Below, piece by piece: positions 1-5,856 of a stretch of DNA of 5,856 nucleotides. The position numbers and the translations under genes were made by a program. The notes beneath the pieces are model-generated. The model had not been told where the DNA came from. It worked only from the letters and a program-made list of their open reading frames with translations, and did not search any database. How positions within the stretch are numbered: the first letter of the stretch is position 1; every line of letters begins with the position of its first letter. This DNA is from Chloroflexota bacterium (GTDB taxonomy: Bacteria > Chloroflexota > Anaerolineae > Ardenticatenales > Ardenticatenaceae): positions 1-5,856 of the forward strand of contig DOUV01000545.1 in NCBI GenBank assembly GCA_003520455.1. Direction: 5' to 3'.

Positions 1-1829
1 CGCGCCGGGAAGTTGGCCTTGATGAGCCCCGTGACGACATCGACGCTGGGCCGCTGGGTTGCCAGGATCAAGTGCATCCCGGTGGCCCGTGCCATCTGCG
101 CCAGCCGGCAGATCAGCCGCTCGACCTCCTCGGCGGCGATCATCATCAGGTCGGCCAGTTCATCGATGATGATGATGATGAAAGGCAGTGGCTGTTCACC
201 CTTCACGACGGCCTTCTCATTGAAGCTCTGGACGTTGCGCGCGCCGACCTGGCTGAAAAGCTGGTAGCGCCGCTCCATCTCCTTGACCGCCCAGCGCAAC
301 GTCGCAACGACCCGCTCCATGTCCACCACCACCGGCGCAATCAGGTGGGGGATGCCGTTGTAGCCCACCAGTTCGACCATCTTCGGATCGACCATCAGCA
401 GCTTGAGTTGGTCGGGATGGTTGTTGCAGAGCAGACTCGCGATGATGATGTTCACGCAGACCGACTTCCCGCTGCCGGTGGCGCCGGCGATCAACAAGTG
501 GGGCATCTTGTCGAGGGCGGCCACGACCGGGGCGCCGCTCACGTCGCGGCCGAGGGCGACCCGTAAGGGACTCTTGATCCGCTGAAATTCGGTCGTCTCC
601 ATGATGCCCTTGAGGGAGACGACGTTCTTCTCTTCGTTGGGGATCTCGACCCCGATGAAGGGGCGCCCGGGCACGGGCGCCTCGACCCGAATGCTGCTGG
701 CGGCCAGCGCCAGGGCCAGGTCGTTGGCCAGGCTGGTGATGGCGCTGACTTTGACCTTGACGCGCCGCTCCTCGCCGCGCACTCGCTTCACCACGAAGCC
801 CGGCTCGATCCCGAACTGGGTCACCGTCGGCCCCTGGCTGACCTCGATCACCCGCGCCGGAAGGCCGAAATTGTGGAGTGTCTCTTCGATGATCCGTACC
901 TTGCGGCGGATGTCCTGCGCGTTCAGATCCTGCTCGTCCACATCCTCGAGGATTCTCTGCCAGGCGGGCAATTCCCAGTCGAAGCCGTTCGCGGAGGCCA
1001 CGATTGGCGGCTGGGCGACCTCGTCGGCCACCGGCGCCCTCGGCCGGGCGCTGCCGGTGCGGCTCTTCGGGCTCTTGCCGCCCCTCTTCTTCGGCTGGGG
1101 TTGGCCCTCAGCCCCCTGCTCGGGCGACAGTTCCTCGATGGGCGTGTTGTTGACGATGATGCGAGGCGGCGGCGCAGGCTCGAGGGCCGGTTCGACCAGC
1201 ATCTCCGGCGCGGGAGGCGTGCGATCGCGGCGCTGCGCAAGCAAGACCTGCAACTCGGCCAGCGAGAGTTCCAGGGTCAGCAGGGCGCCGATGAGGCTAA
1301 GCGCCACGAGGCCGACCAACGCGCCCCAGGTCCCGAGCGCCAGGCGAAGCCCGCGCAACACCGCCAACCCGACAAGGCCACCGGCGCCACCCGTGGCTGC
1401 CGCCATCGCGGGATCTTCCCACTCGGCCACCAGGGTCAGCGTGCCGAGGCCGATCAACCCGAGCAGGAGGGTCCCCAGTAGTCGGCTCCAGGGCACCGCC
1501 GGCGCGAACTCGAAGCGGCGGGCGATCAACCAGATGCCGAGGCCCGCCGCGAGGAAGGGCACTCCCACCATCCCCCAGCCGAAGATCAGCGCGAGACCGT
1601 CCAGCCAGGCGCTGATGATGGTGGCATTCTGCGGGCTGAGCATGCTCAACCCGGTGACCAGCCCGACGCCAACCAGCAGCACGCCCAGAATGTCGAGTTG
1701 GGTATCGAGCGACGGCCACCGAAGCAGAGGTTCTTTCTTCCTACCGCGGGTGCGCCGCTTGCGCGTTTTGCCACCTGTCGACCGACCTTTGGTCGAGGCC
1801 CGTGCCTGCACGCTCCGCTTTCGCGCCAC
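1..1829 (-). CDS. ftsK: FtsK/SpoIIIE-family DNA translocase, N-terminal 609 residues (3' end outside window)
   Basis: This is a membrane-anchored, ATP-driven motor that pumps double-stranded DNA through the closing division septum. By family knowledge it clears chromosome ends and dimers. The reading frame is open from the GTG at 1829 to the left edge. A TGA lies two codons upstream, so no earlier start is possible, and GGAGAGG sits 8 bases before the GTG. The N-terminus is strongly basic (residues 1-37). Hydrophobic segments lie near residues 45-64, 79-102, 117-135 and 150-186, giving about four membrane spans as in the family. A proline/charge-rich linker follows (about 195-290), then the FtsK alpha domain from about D306, including EVSQGPTVTQF and PFIGVEIPN. 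The motor shows Walker A GATGSGKS (449-456), MVDPKMVEL, Walker B FIIIIIDELADLMM (550-563) and LATQRPSVDV near the visible end. The missing C-terminus would hold the rest of the motor and the DNA-reading gamma domain. Family assignment is near certain; completeness beyond the window cannot be judged. Confidence 0.97.
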   Translation of the reverse strand, partial: MARKRSVQARASTKGRSTGGKTRKRRTRGRKKEPLLRWPSLDTQLDILGVLLVGVGLVTGLSMLSPQNATIISAWLDGLALIFGWGMVGVPFLAAGLGIWLIARRFEFAPAVPWSRLLGTLLLGLIGLGTLTLVAEWEDPAMAAATGGAGGLVGLAVLRGLRLALGTWGALVGLVALSLIGALLTLELSLAELQVLLAQRRDRTPPAPEMLVEPALEPAPPPRIIVNNTPIEELSPEQGAEGQPQPKKRGGKSPKSRTGSARPRAPVADEVAQPPIVASANGFDWELPAWQRILEDVDEQDLNAQDIRRKVRIIEETLHNFGLPARVIEVSQGPTVTQFGIEPGFVVKRVRGEERRVKVKVSAITSLANDLALALAASSIRVEAPVPGRPFIGVEIPNEEKNVVSLKGIMETTEFQRIKSPLRVALGRDVSGAPVVAALDKMPHLLIAGATGSGKSVCVNIIIASLLCNNHPDQLKLLMVDPKMVELVGYNGIPHLIAPVVVDMERVVATLRWAVKEMERRYQLFSQVGARNVQSFNEKAVVKGEQPLPFIIIIIDELADLMMIAAEEVERLICRLAQMARATGMHLILATQRPSVDVVTGLIKANFPA

Positions 1830-1837
1830 GTCTCAAT

Positions 1838-1844
1838 CCTCTCC
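1838..1844 (-). promoter_or_regulatory. Ribosome binding site of ftsK
   Basis: GGAGAGG on the minus strand lies 8 bases before the GTG at 1829. It matters because it supports a non-ATG start. The in-frame TGA at 1835-1833 excludes any start further upstream. Confidence 0.8.
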
Positions 1845-1869
1845 GAACAGGTGTTCCCGGATGCCCGTC

Positions 1870-1898
1870 ATTGTACCAGAGCATGGCGGCAGCGTAAA
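1870..1898 (-). promoter_or_regulatory. Predicted sigma70-type promoter for ftsK
   Basis: On the minus strand, TTTACG (1898-1893, 4 of 6 matches to TTGACA) is followed after 17 bases by TACAAT (1875-1870, 5 of 6 matches to TATAAT). A TGG directly precedes the -10, giving an extended -10. Transcription would start near 1863, leaving a leader of about 33 bases that includes the Shine-Dalgarno site. The motif is seen in the sequence; its activity is inferred. The left arm of an inverted repeat (1899-1907) directly abuts the -35. Confidence 0.6.
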
Positions 1899-1988
1899 GG
1901 GCTGCCGCTCGGCGGCCGACGGCCGCTCAACCGTCGGGCGGCGGGCGGCACCGTACCTGAACAATTGAGGAGCCCTGCTCGGCAGCCC
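1899..1988. repeat. Inverted repeat enclosing a 7-bp hairpin, next to the ftsK promoter
   Basis: GGGCTGCCG (1899-1907) is perfectly complementary to CGGCAGCCC (1980-1988). Between the arms, CCGACGG (1916-1922) can pair with CCGTCGG (1931-1937) around an 8-base loop. The structure starts at the base next to the predicted ftsK -35, so an operator role is possible. No T-run follows either arm, so it is not a typical intrinsic terminator. A perfect 9-bp arm at this GC content over this distance could arise by chance. Confidence 0.35.
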
Positions 1989-2050
1989 CGCACACCCGGA
2001 GATAACTCCGCCCGTATCGTTCGCCGCCGCTCTTTCGTCGCAAAGGGTGC

Positions 2051-2172
2051 AGCGAGGCCTGCGCTTCACATCCGCAGCCCGAAAGCCGAACCCTGCCGCA
2101 GCGGGCCTCGAAATGGCGGCAATTGTCCGCGAACGGCGCACGCCGGGAGAGAGGCCCCGGCAGGGCCTCGCT
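2051..2172. repeat. Nested inverted repeats in the spacer
   Basis: AGCGAGGCC (2051-2059) is complementary to GGCCTCGCT (2164-2172). Inside it, CCCTGCCG (2091-2098) is complementary to CGGCAGGG (2158-2165), which partly shares the right arm, so the two pairings compete. GGCCTGCGCTTCA (2056-2068) also recurs as GGCCTCGCTTCA (2164-2175) with one base missing. The complementarity is direct observation. A role as structured RNA or binding site is speculative, and GC richness alone could produce it. Confidence 0.25.
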
Positions 2173-2299
2173 TCAGTGCTCGGCCGGGGATTTCAATCGC
2201 CCCCTTCATGCGGCGGTATCGGCGCTCGCTCTAGCGGGTGAGAACTGGCCGGTGGCGCGTGCAGGGCATCTTTCAACCAAAACAGGCGCACGGTCAGGA

Positions 2300-2328
2300 T
2301 TGATTGTGGCGCAGCGGCGTGCTATAGT
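2300..2328 (+). promoter_or_regulatory. Predicted sigma70-type promoter for the epimerase operon
   Basis: TTGATT (2300-2305, 4 of 6 matches to TTGACA) and TATAGT (2323-2328, 5 of 6 matches to TATAAT) are separated by exactly 17 bases. TGC immediately before the -10 makes it an extended -10. It is among the most AT-rich short motifs in a GC-rich spacer. Transcription would start near 2335, giving a leader of about 54 bases before the ATG at 2389. No comparable promoter was noticed before the two downstream genes, so it probably drives the whole operon. Confidence 0.7.
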
Positions 2329-2388
2329 CGACCCACACCGGCTGCCTGTCGGTCTCTTCGCGCGAATCTGGAACGGAGCGTTTCCCTC

Positions 2389-2799
2389 ATGCTAGAGCGC
2401 CTCGACCACGTTGGCATCGCCGTCGATGATCTGGACGCCGCCCTGGCCCTCTGGCGCGATTTTTTCGGTCTGGCGGTCACGCACGACGAGACGGTCCCCG
2501 AGCAGGGCACGCGGGTCGTCTTTCTCGAGGGGGGCAACACCGAAGTCGAGCTCCTGGGCGCGCTCGGTCCCGAGACACCGGTGGGCAAATTCCTGGTCAG
2601 GCGCGGCCCCGGCATCCATCACCTCTGTTTCGCCGTGGATAACCTGGAGAGTGCCATTGCTGAGTGCCAGGCGCGCGGACTGGAGATGATTGACACCGTG
2701 CCCCGCATCGGGGCCCAGGGCAAGCGGTTGGCCTTCGTGCACCCCAAGAGCGCCCACGGGGTCTTGATCGAGCTGTACCAGGCGGGCAGCGGCGAGTGA
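2389..2799 (+). CDS. mce: Methylmalonyl-CoA epimerase
   Basis: A 136-residue single-unit protein of the vicinal oxygen chelate (glyoxalase) fold, the usual length for bacterial methylmalonyl-CoA epimerase. The enzyme interconverts the (S) and (R) forms of methylmalonyl-CoA in the cytoplasm, linking propionyl-CoA carboxylation to the B12-dependent mutase. The first half opens with LDHVGIAVDDLDAAL, supplying metal-ligand candidate H7, and continues through VPEQGTRVVFL and EVELLG (E54 at the usual third ligand position). The second half has GPGIHHLCFAVDNL (H78), a PRIGAQGKRLAFVHPKSAHG loop and the closing GVLIELYQ with E128, the expected ligand and catalytic region. GGAG lies 10 bases before the ATG at 2389. 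The gene follows its own promoter and heads the operon. No mutase or propionyl-CoA carboxylase gene is in the window, so the pathway is inferred from the family. Other VOC enzymes are an outside alternative. Confidence 0.92.
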   Translation: MLERLDHVGIAVDDLDAALALWRDFFGLAVTHDETVPEQGTRVVFLEGGNTEVELLGALGPETPVGKFLVRRGPGIHHLCFAVDNLESAIAECQARGLEMIDTVPRIGAQGKRLAFVHPKSAHGVLIELYQAGSGE

Positions 2800-2836
2800 A
2801 TTCGAAACGAACCGTGGTGCGCGGTGAGGGACGATC

Positions 2837-4135
2837 ATGAGCGTACCGGCACGTAGGAATGGCAGCGCCCCTCCGGCGTTGCACCAGGCGCTTGTCGAAG
2901 ATCTGAAGGACGCGGGGCACATCCGGACGCCCCGCGTCGAGGCAGCGTTCCGCGCCATCCCGCGCCACCTCTTTCTGCCCGGCCTCCCCGTGGAGCAGGT
3001 GTACAGCGACGAGGCCATCCCCACCAAACAACTGGACGGCGCCGTCGTCAGCTCTTCCTCTCAGCCCGCCATCATGGCGATCATGCTCGAGCAACTCGAG
3101 CTGGCGCCTGGCCACCGCGTGTTAGAGATTGGCGCAGGAACCGGCTACAATGCGGCGCTCATGGCCCACATTGTTGGTGACGAGGGCCAGGTCGTCACAG
3201 TCGACATCGACGACGACCTCGTCGCGGGCGCCCGCGAGCATCTCGCAGCAGCGGGCCTCGACCGGGTGCGGGTGGTGCGCGGCGACGGTGGCTTCGGCTA
3301 CCCGGCCGCAGCACCCTACGACCGGATCATCCTGACTGTGGGAGCCGGGGATGTTGCCCCGGCCTGGCGTGAGCAATTGAGCGCCGGCGGGCGACTCGTC
3401 TTACCCTTGTCGCTCAAAGGCCCGCAAAAAGCCGTCGCGTTTGAGCCGGTCGATCGCCATCTGGCGAGCGTCTCGGTCAGAGATTGTGGCTTCATGCGGC
3501 TCCGCGGCGCGTTTGCCGAGCCCTCCGGAACGAGTATCCAGATTGGCCCCGAACCCGGTCTCTCCCTTGTGTCTGACAATCGTCTCGCGGCCGATGTCGC
3601 GGCACTCTACCAATCGTTAACCGGCCCCAGCTGCGATTGGCCAACGGCGACTTGGGTCACGCCGCGGGAGGTCTTTGGGGGCCTGACGCTGTGGCTCGCG
3701 CTGCGCGAACCCGGCTTTTGTCGCCTGAGCGCCGTGGGAGAATTGGCCGATCGTGGGCTGATCCCTTGTCTCTACTGGCATCCGGGCGAGTGGAAGTCCT
3801 GCTTCACCAGCGGATTGCTTGAGGGGGCCAGCCTCGGCCTGCTGCTGCGCCCGCCCGACGAAGCCCCCCGTCTTGACGATCCGGTCGAGCTATCACCCTT
3901 CCAGTTGTACGTGCGGGGCGTTGGCCCAGACGACACACTCGCGCGGCGCTTGATCACGCAGATCACCGGCTGGGAGGCCGCCGGCCGGCCTGGCAGCAGC
4001 GGCCTCCGCATCCGAGTCTACCCCCAGGCGATCGAACACGTACCATCCGGAAACGAGGTTGTCCTCCAGAAGCAATGGTCCCGGCTCGTGCTCGACTGGC
4101 CGGCGTTACCCACCGGGACGGACGTCGCCCCATGA
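2837..4135 (+). CDS. PCMT-like (protein-L-isoaspartate O-methyltransferase-like) methyltransferase with long C-terminal extension
   Basis: A 432-residue protein, about twice the length of ordinary protein-L-isoaspartate methyltransferases (about 210-230). The N-terminal half is an S-adenosylmethionine-dependent PCMT domain. It has the leading helix region RTPRVEAAFRAIPRHLFLP (31-48), a pre-motif segment ending SSSSQP (72-77), motif I VLEIGAGTGYNAALMA (95-110), acidic VDIDDD (122-127), GDGGFGY (149-155), YDRIILTVGA (161-170) and GGRLVLPLS (184-192). Canonical repair enzymes carry a Thr-Ile-Ser-Gln-Pro type signature before motif I; here the Ser-Gln-Pro is kept but the preceding residues are serines. 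The C-terminal half (about 215-432) is not a domain I can name. It contains LTLWLALREPGFCRL, LYWHPGEWKSCF and PFQLYVRGVGPDD. GAGGG lies 6 bases before the ATG. The start is 37 bases after the epimerase stop, consistent with co-transcription. Repair of isoaspartyl proteins is one possibility; methylation of a peptide or another substrate, as in PCMT relatives of peptide biosynthesis, is another. Confidence 0.85.
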   Translation: MSVPARRNGSAPPALHQALVEDLKDAGHIRTPRVEAAFRAIPRHLFLPGLPVEQVYSDEAIPTKQLDGAVVSSSSQPAIMAIMLEQLELAPGHRVLEIGAGTGYNAALMAHIVGDEGQVVTVDIDDDLVAGAREHLAAAGLDRVRVVRGDGGFGYPAAAPYDRIILTVGAGDVAPAWREQLSAGGRLVLPLSLKGPQKAVAFEPVDRHLASVSVRDCGFMRLRGAFAEPSGTSIQIGPEPGLSLVSDNRLAADVAALYQSLTGPSCDWPTATWVTPREVFGGLTLWLALREPGFCRLSAVGELADRGLIPCLYWHPGEWKSCFTSGLLEGASLGLLLRPPDEAPRLDDPVELSPFQLYVRGVGPDDTLARRLITQITGWEAAGRPGSSGLRIRVYPQAIEHVPSGNEVVLQKQWSRLVLDWPALPTGTDVAP

Positions 4136-4221
4136 TCGCCGGCGCCACTCGCGGTCTGCCTCCCTCGATCTCGCCCGTCCCCCGCTGTGCCGTGCCCCGT
4201 GCGAGGACGCCAGGACGATGA
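4132..4221 (+). CDS. Possible 29-residue coupled mini-ORF (doubtful)
   Basis: An ATG overlaps the methyltransferase stop as ATGA (4132-4135). The frame stays open for 29 codons and ends in a TGA that overlaps the next gene's ATG as ATGA (4218-4221). The peptide is rich in proline and arginine, with no membrane segment or recognisable motif (MIAGATRGLPPSISP at the start). Only a weak purine stretch precedes it. It may be a leader that carries terminating ribosomes to the glycosidase start, or chance, since open frames are common at this GC content. Nothing supports a functional product. Confidence 0.25.
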   Translation: MIAGATRGLPPSISPVPRCAVPRARTPGR

Positions 4222-5856
4222 GTCACAGGGCCACCCGCTGCCTTCACGTCGTGCTCGCACTGCTCGTGGCCTGGACCGCGCTCAGTCCGGTGGGCTACGC
4301 CCAGGCGCCGCCGGATGGCTCTGATCGGCGCTTCGGGCTGGTGCTGGTGCCGCCCGACAAGACCTGGCTCGACCGCGCCTATCAGGCCGGTGCCCGGGTC
4401 AACCGCTTCCAGCTCAACTGGTGGGATGTCGAGCCCTCCCCCGGTCAGCGGAACTTCGATCTCACCGCGACGGCCGTTGAAACCATGGCCTCCGCCGGTT
4501 TGGAGGTCACGCTCCTCTTGACCGCGCCCCCCACCTGGGCGCGCCGGACGGGTTCGAGCTGGGTCCCGGCCGGGTTGGACCGCCCCTGGAACGATCCGGC
4601 GAATCCCTGGGGGGCTTTCGTCAACGCCACAGTCAGCCGCTTCAAAGGCCGCGTTCATTACTACGAGATCTACAACGAGCCCGACACCGACCAATTCTGG
4701 GATGGCAGCCCAGAGGAGTACGCGCTTCTCCTCGCCACTGCCTATCGTGCGGCCAGGGCGGCCGATCCCGGCACCCAGATCATCATGGCCGGGATGGCCC
4801 ATTGGAGCCACCCCCAGTTCGCCGAGCAGGTCTTGCACGCCCTCCGCCAGCTCCCCGACGCCGCGGCCAACAACTATTTCTTCGATGTGGCTGCCTGGCA
4901 CTGGTACTCGCGCGCCGATCAACTCTACGGGCGCGTCCTCTGGGCACGCGATCTGCTGATACGGTATGGCATGGGGACCAAACCGATCTGGATCAATGAA
5001 ACCAACATTCCGGTCTGGGGCGCCGGCGCCGGCCCGCAACAGCCCACCTGGGGCTTCGGGTCGACAGCCGAGCAGGCCGCCTTCATGGTCCAGGCCTTTA
5101 CCAACGCCTTCGCCGCCGGGGCCGAGCGGGTCTTCGTCTTCCGCCTGCGCGATAATGGCATGGACGAGACCTTTGGCCTGATGCGCGACGATGGGACGCC
5201 CCGCCCGGCTTACCAGGCCTATACGACGGCGGCGCGCTGGCTGGCCGGGGCCCGCTTCGTGGCTCGTGAGGTGCGCGGCGATGTCGTGCTGACCATCTTC
5301 CGCCGCTCGCCCGACGAGAAGATCACCATCGCCTGGACTACCGGGGACCAGCGCTCCAACGTTCTCATCGACGCCGCGGCCGATGAGGCGACCCTGGTCA
5401 ACCTCCTGGGCGACGCCCGCACGATCCAGGCAACAGACGGTCGCTACAACCTGGGTCTCGACGGTGGCTCGATCTACACCCGCCCTGCCGACGGCCGGCG
5501 CGAGCAACTCGTCGCCGGGCCACCCGTCATCCTGGTCGAGCAGGGCCGAACCCCACCGCTCGTCCGGCTCGACCCGCTCCCGGCCCTCAGTACCGCCGCG
5601 GAGATTCCGCTCACCTGGCAGGTCGAGAGCCCCAGCGGCGCGGCGATCGAGCGCATCGAATTCCAGGTCCGCACGGACGGTGGTCCCTGGCTTGACTGGC
5701 AACCCGCCAGCGGGGCCGCCGCTCCAGCAGCAGCCGGCTCCGCGACTTTCCGGGGTGAGGTGAGCCACCGCTACGAGTTCCACGCCCGCGCGGTGGACCA
5801 GCGCGGCCACGCCAGTGAGTGGCCACCAGGCGATCAGCCGATGGCCGCCACTGCCG
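4218..5856 (+). CDS. Secreted glycoside hydrolase, clan GH-A type, with C-terminal beta domains (3' end outside window)
   Basis: The frame is open for 546 codons from the ATG at 4218 to the right edge. GAGGA (4203-4207) lies 10 bases upstream. Residues 1-30 form a Sec signal peptide: basic start, hydrophobic core LHVVLALLVAW, likely cleavage after AQA (28-30). Residues about 38-345 look like a TIM-barrel glycosidase of the GH5/GH39-related kind. They contain FQLNWWDVEPSPG near 64-76, YYEIYNEPD with predicted acid/base E154, AAWHWYS with H228 and Y230 in the place of the conserved His-Tyr strand, and PIWINETN with predicted nucleophile E261. The gap of 107 residues between the two glutamates fits the clan. 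Residues about 345-440 are probably a beta domain. From about 445, IPLTWQVESPSGAAIERIEF and YEFHARAVDQRGHASEWP resemble an Fn3/Ig-like repeat common in secreted proteins. The protein probably hydrolyses a polysaccharide or glycan outside the cell. Exact family and substrate cannot be told by eye. Confidence 0.85.
   Translation, partial: MSHRATRCLHVVLALLVAWTALSPVGYAQAPPDGSDRRFGLVLVPPDKTWLDRAYQAGARVNRFQLNWWDVEPSPGQRNFDLTATAVETMASAGLEVTLLLTAPPTWARRTGSSWVPAGLDRPWNDPANPWGAFVNATVSRFKGRVHYYEIYNEPDTDQFWDGSPEEYALLLATAYRAARAADPGTQIIMAGMAHWSHPQFAEQVLHALRQLPDAAANNYFFDVAAWHWYSRADQLYGRVLWARDLLIRYGMGTKPIWINETNIPVWGAGAGPQQPTWGFGSTAEQAAFMVQAFTNAFAAGAERVFVFRLRDNGMDETFGLMRDDGTPRPAYQAYTTAARWLAGARFVAREVRGDVVLTIFRRSPDEKITIAWTTGDQRSNVLIDAAADEATLVNLLGDARTIQATDGRYNLGLDGGSIYTRPADGRREQLVAGPPVILVEQGRTPPLVRLDPLPALSTAAEIPLTWQVESPSGAAIERIEFQVRTDGGPWLDWQPASGAAAPAAAGSATFRGEVSHRYEFHARAVDQRGHASEWPPGDQPMAATA

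Larger units (their letters stand above)
1899..2299. other. Non-coding divergent spacer with GC-rich inverted repeats
   Basis: This stretch of about 400 bases lies between the two outward-facing promoters. Reading frames cross it on both strands, but their translations look like arginine/proline/alanine-rich translated noise. They have no recognisable motif, and none has a convincing ribosome binding site. I find no tRNA, tmRNA, SRP RNA or RNase P signature and no T-tract terminator. What stands out is a set of inverted repeats, listed separately. The region could hold regulator-binding sites, an unrecognised small RNA, a decayed gene, or nothing functional. Confidence 0.5.

Noticed and set aside
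72..566. A 164-codon plus-strand frame rich in His, Asp and Ala
   Set aside because: It lies opposite the FtsK Walker A and Walker B region and is an antisense reading of that conserved motor.
601..1968. A 455-codon open frame on the plus strand
   Set aside because: It is antisense to ftsK, whose minus-strand frame carries membrane segments and alpha-domain motifs across the same bases. The plus-strand product is Ser/Arg/Pro-rich with no recognisable domain.
1899..1988. Intrinsic transcription terminator in the spacer
   Set aside because: The stem arms are GC-rich, but no T-run follows on either strand and the 72-base loop is too long for a typical terminator.
1833..2141. Minus-strand frame of 102 codons directly upstream of ftsK
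   Set aside because: It would run across the predicted ftsK promoter and end at the TGA just before the ftsK GTG. The product has no recognisable domain, and no good ribosome site or promoter was seen for it.
1698..2234. Plus-strand frame of 178 codons entering the intergenic spacer
   Set aside because: It starts inside ftsK on the opposite strand, has no convincing ribosome binding site and no recognisable motif; its product is Arg/Pro/Ala-rich.
2123..2395. Plus-strand frame of 90 codons ending over the epimerase start
   Set aside because: It spans the predicted operon promoter, has no clear motif, and is best explained as an open frame through the GC-rich spacer.
2392..3027. Minus-strand frame of 211 codons
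   Set aside because: It is antisense to the epimerase and the start of the methyltransferase, both of which have family motifs.
3963..5810. A 615-codon open frame on the minus strand, the longest closed frame in the window
   Set aside because: It is antisense to the glycosidase and the end of the methyltransferase, both supported by catalytic motifs and ribosome binding sites. Its translation is low-complexity (Gly/Arg/Pro/Ala/Val) with no recognisable domain. Long antisense frames are expected in GC-rich genes.

Overview
The window is GC-rich (roughly two thirds G+C) bacterial DNA. It carries four protein-coding genes in two divergent units. The gene types (a soluble methylmalonyl-CoA epimerase, a large PCMT-like methyltransferase, and a secreted glycosidase with a C-terminal Fn3/Ig-like domain) and the protein style suggest a Chloroflexota-like organism. 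That placement is inference from general resemblance, with no marker gene to confirm it.

Left part (1-1829, minus strand): the N-terminal 609 codons of an FtsK/SpoIIIE DNA translocase. It begins at a GTG and runs off the left edge. Four membrane segments, a charged/proline-rich linker, the alpha domain and most of the RecA-like motor are visible. The C-terminal end with the gamma domain is outside the window.

Centre (1830-2388): a 559-base divergent intergenic region. Each end has a good sigma70-type promoter with an extended -10 and a 17-base spacer, one firing left into ftsK and one firing right. The roughly 400 bases between them hold no convincing gene, only GC-rich inverted repeats of uncertain meaning.

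Right part (2389-5856, plus strand): an apparent operon. It starts with methylmalonyl-CoA epimerase, followed 37 bases later by a 432-residue PCMT-like methyltransferase with a long unassigned C-terminal half. Next comes a secreted clan GH-A-type glycoside hydrolase that runs off the right edge. The 82 bases between the last two stop and start codons contain a 29-codon reading frame joined to both neighbours by ATGA overlaps.

The epimerase serves propionate/methylmalonyl-CoA metabolism, the methyltransferase probably acts in protein repair or modification, and the glycosidase works outside the cell. No shared pathway is evident, so co-transcription may reflect convenience rather than a joint function. 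I see no mobile element, CRISPR array, tRNA or rRNA, and nothing that clearly forms an undescribed system. The best leads are the methyltransferase's C-terminal domain, the coupled mini-ORF and the structured intergenic region.
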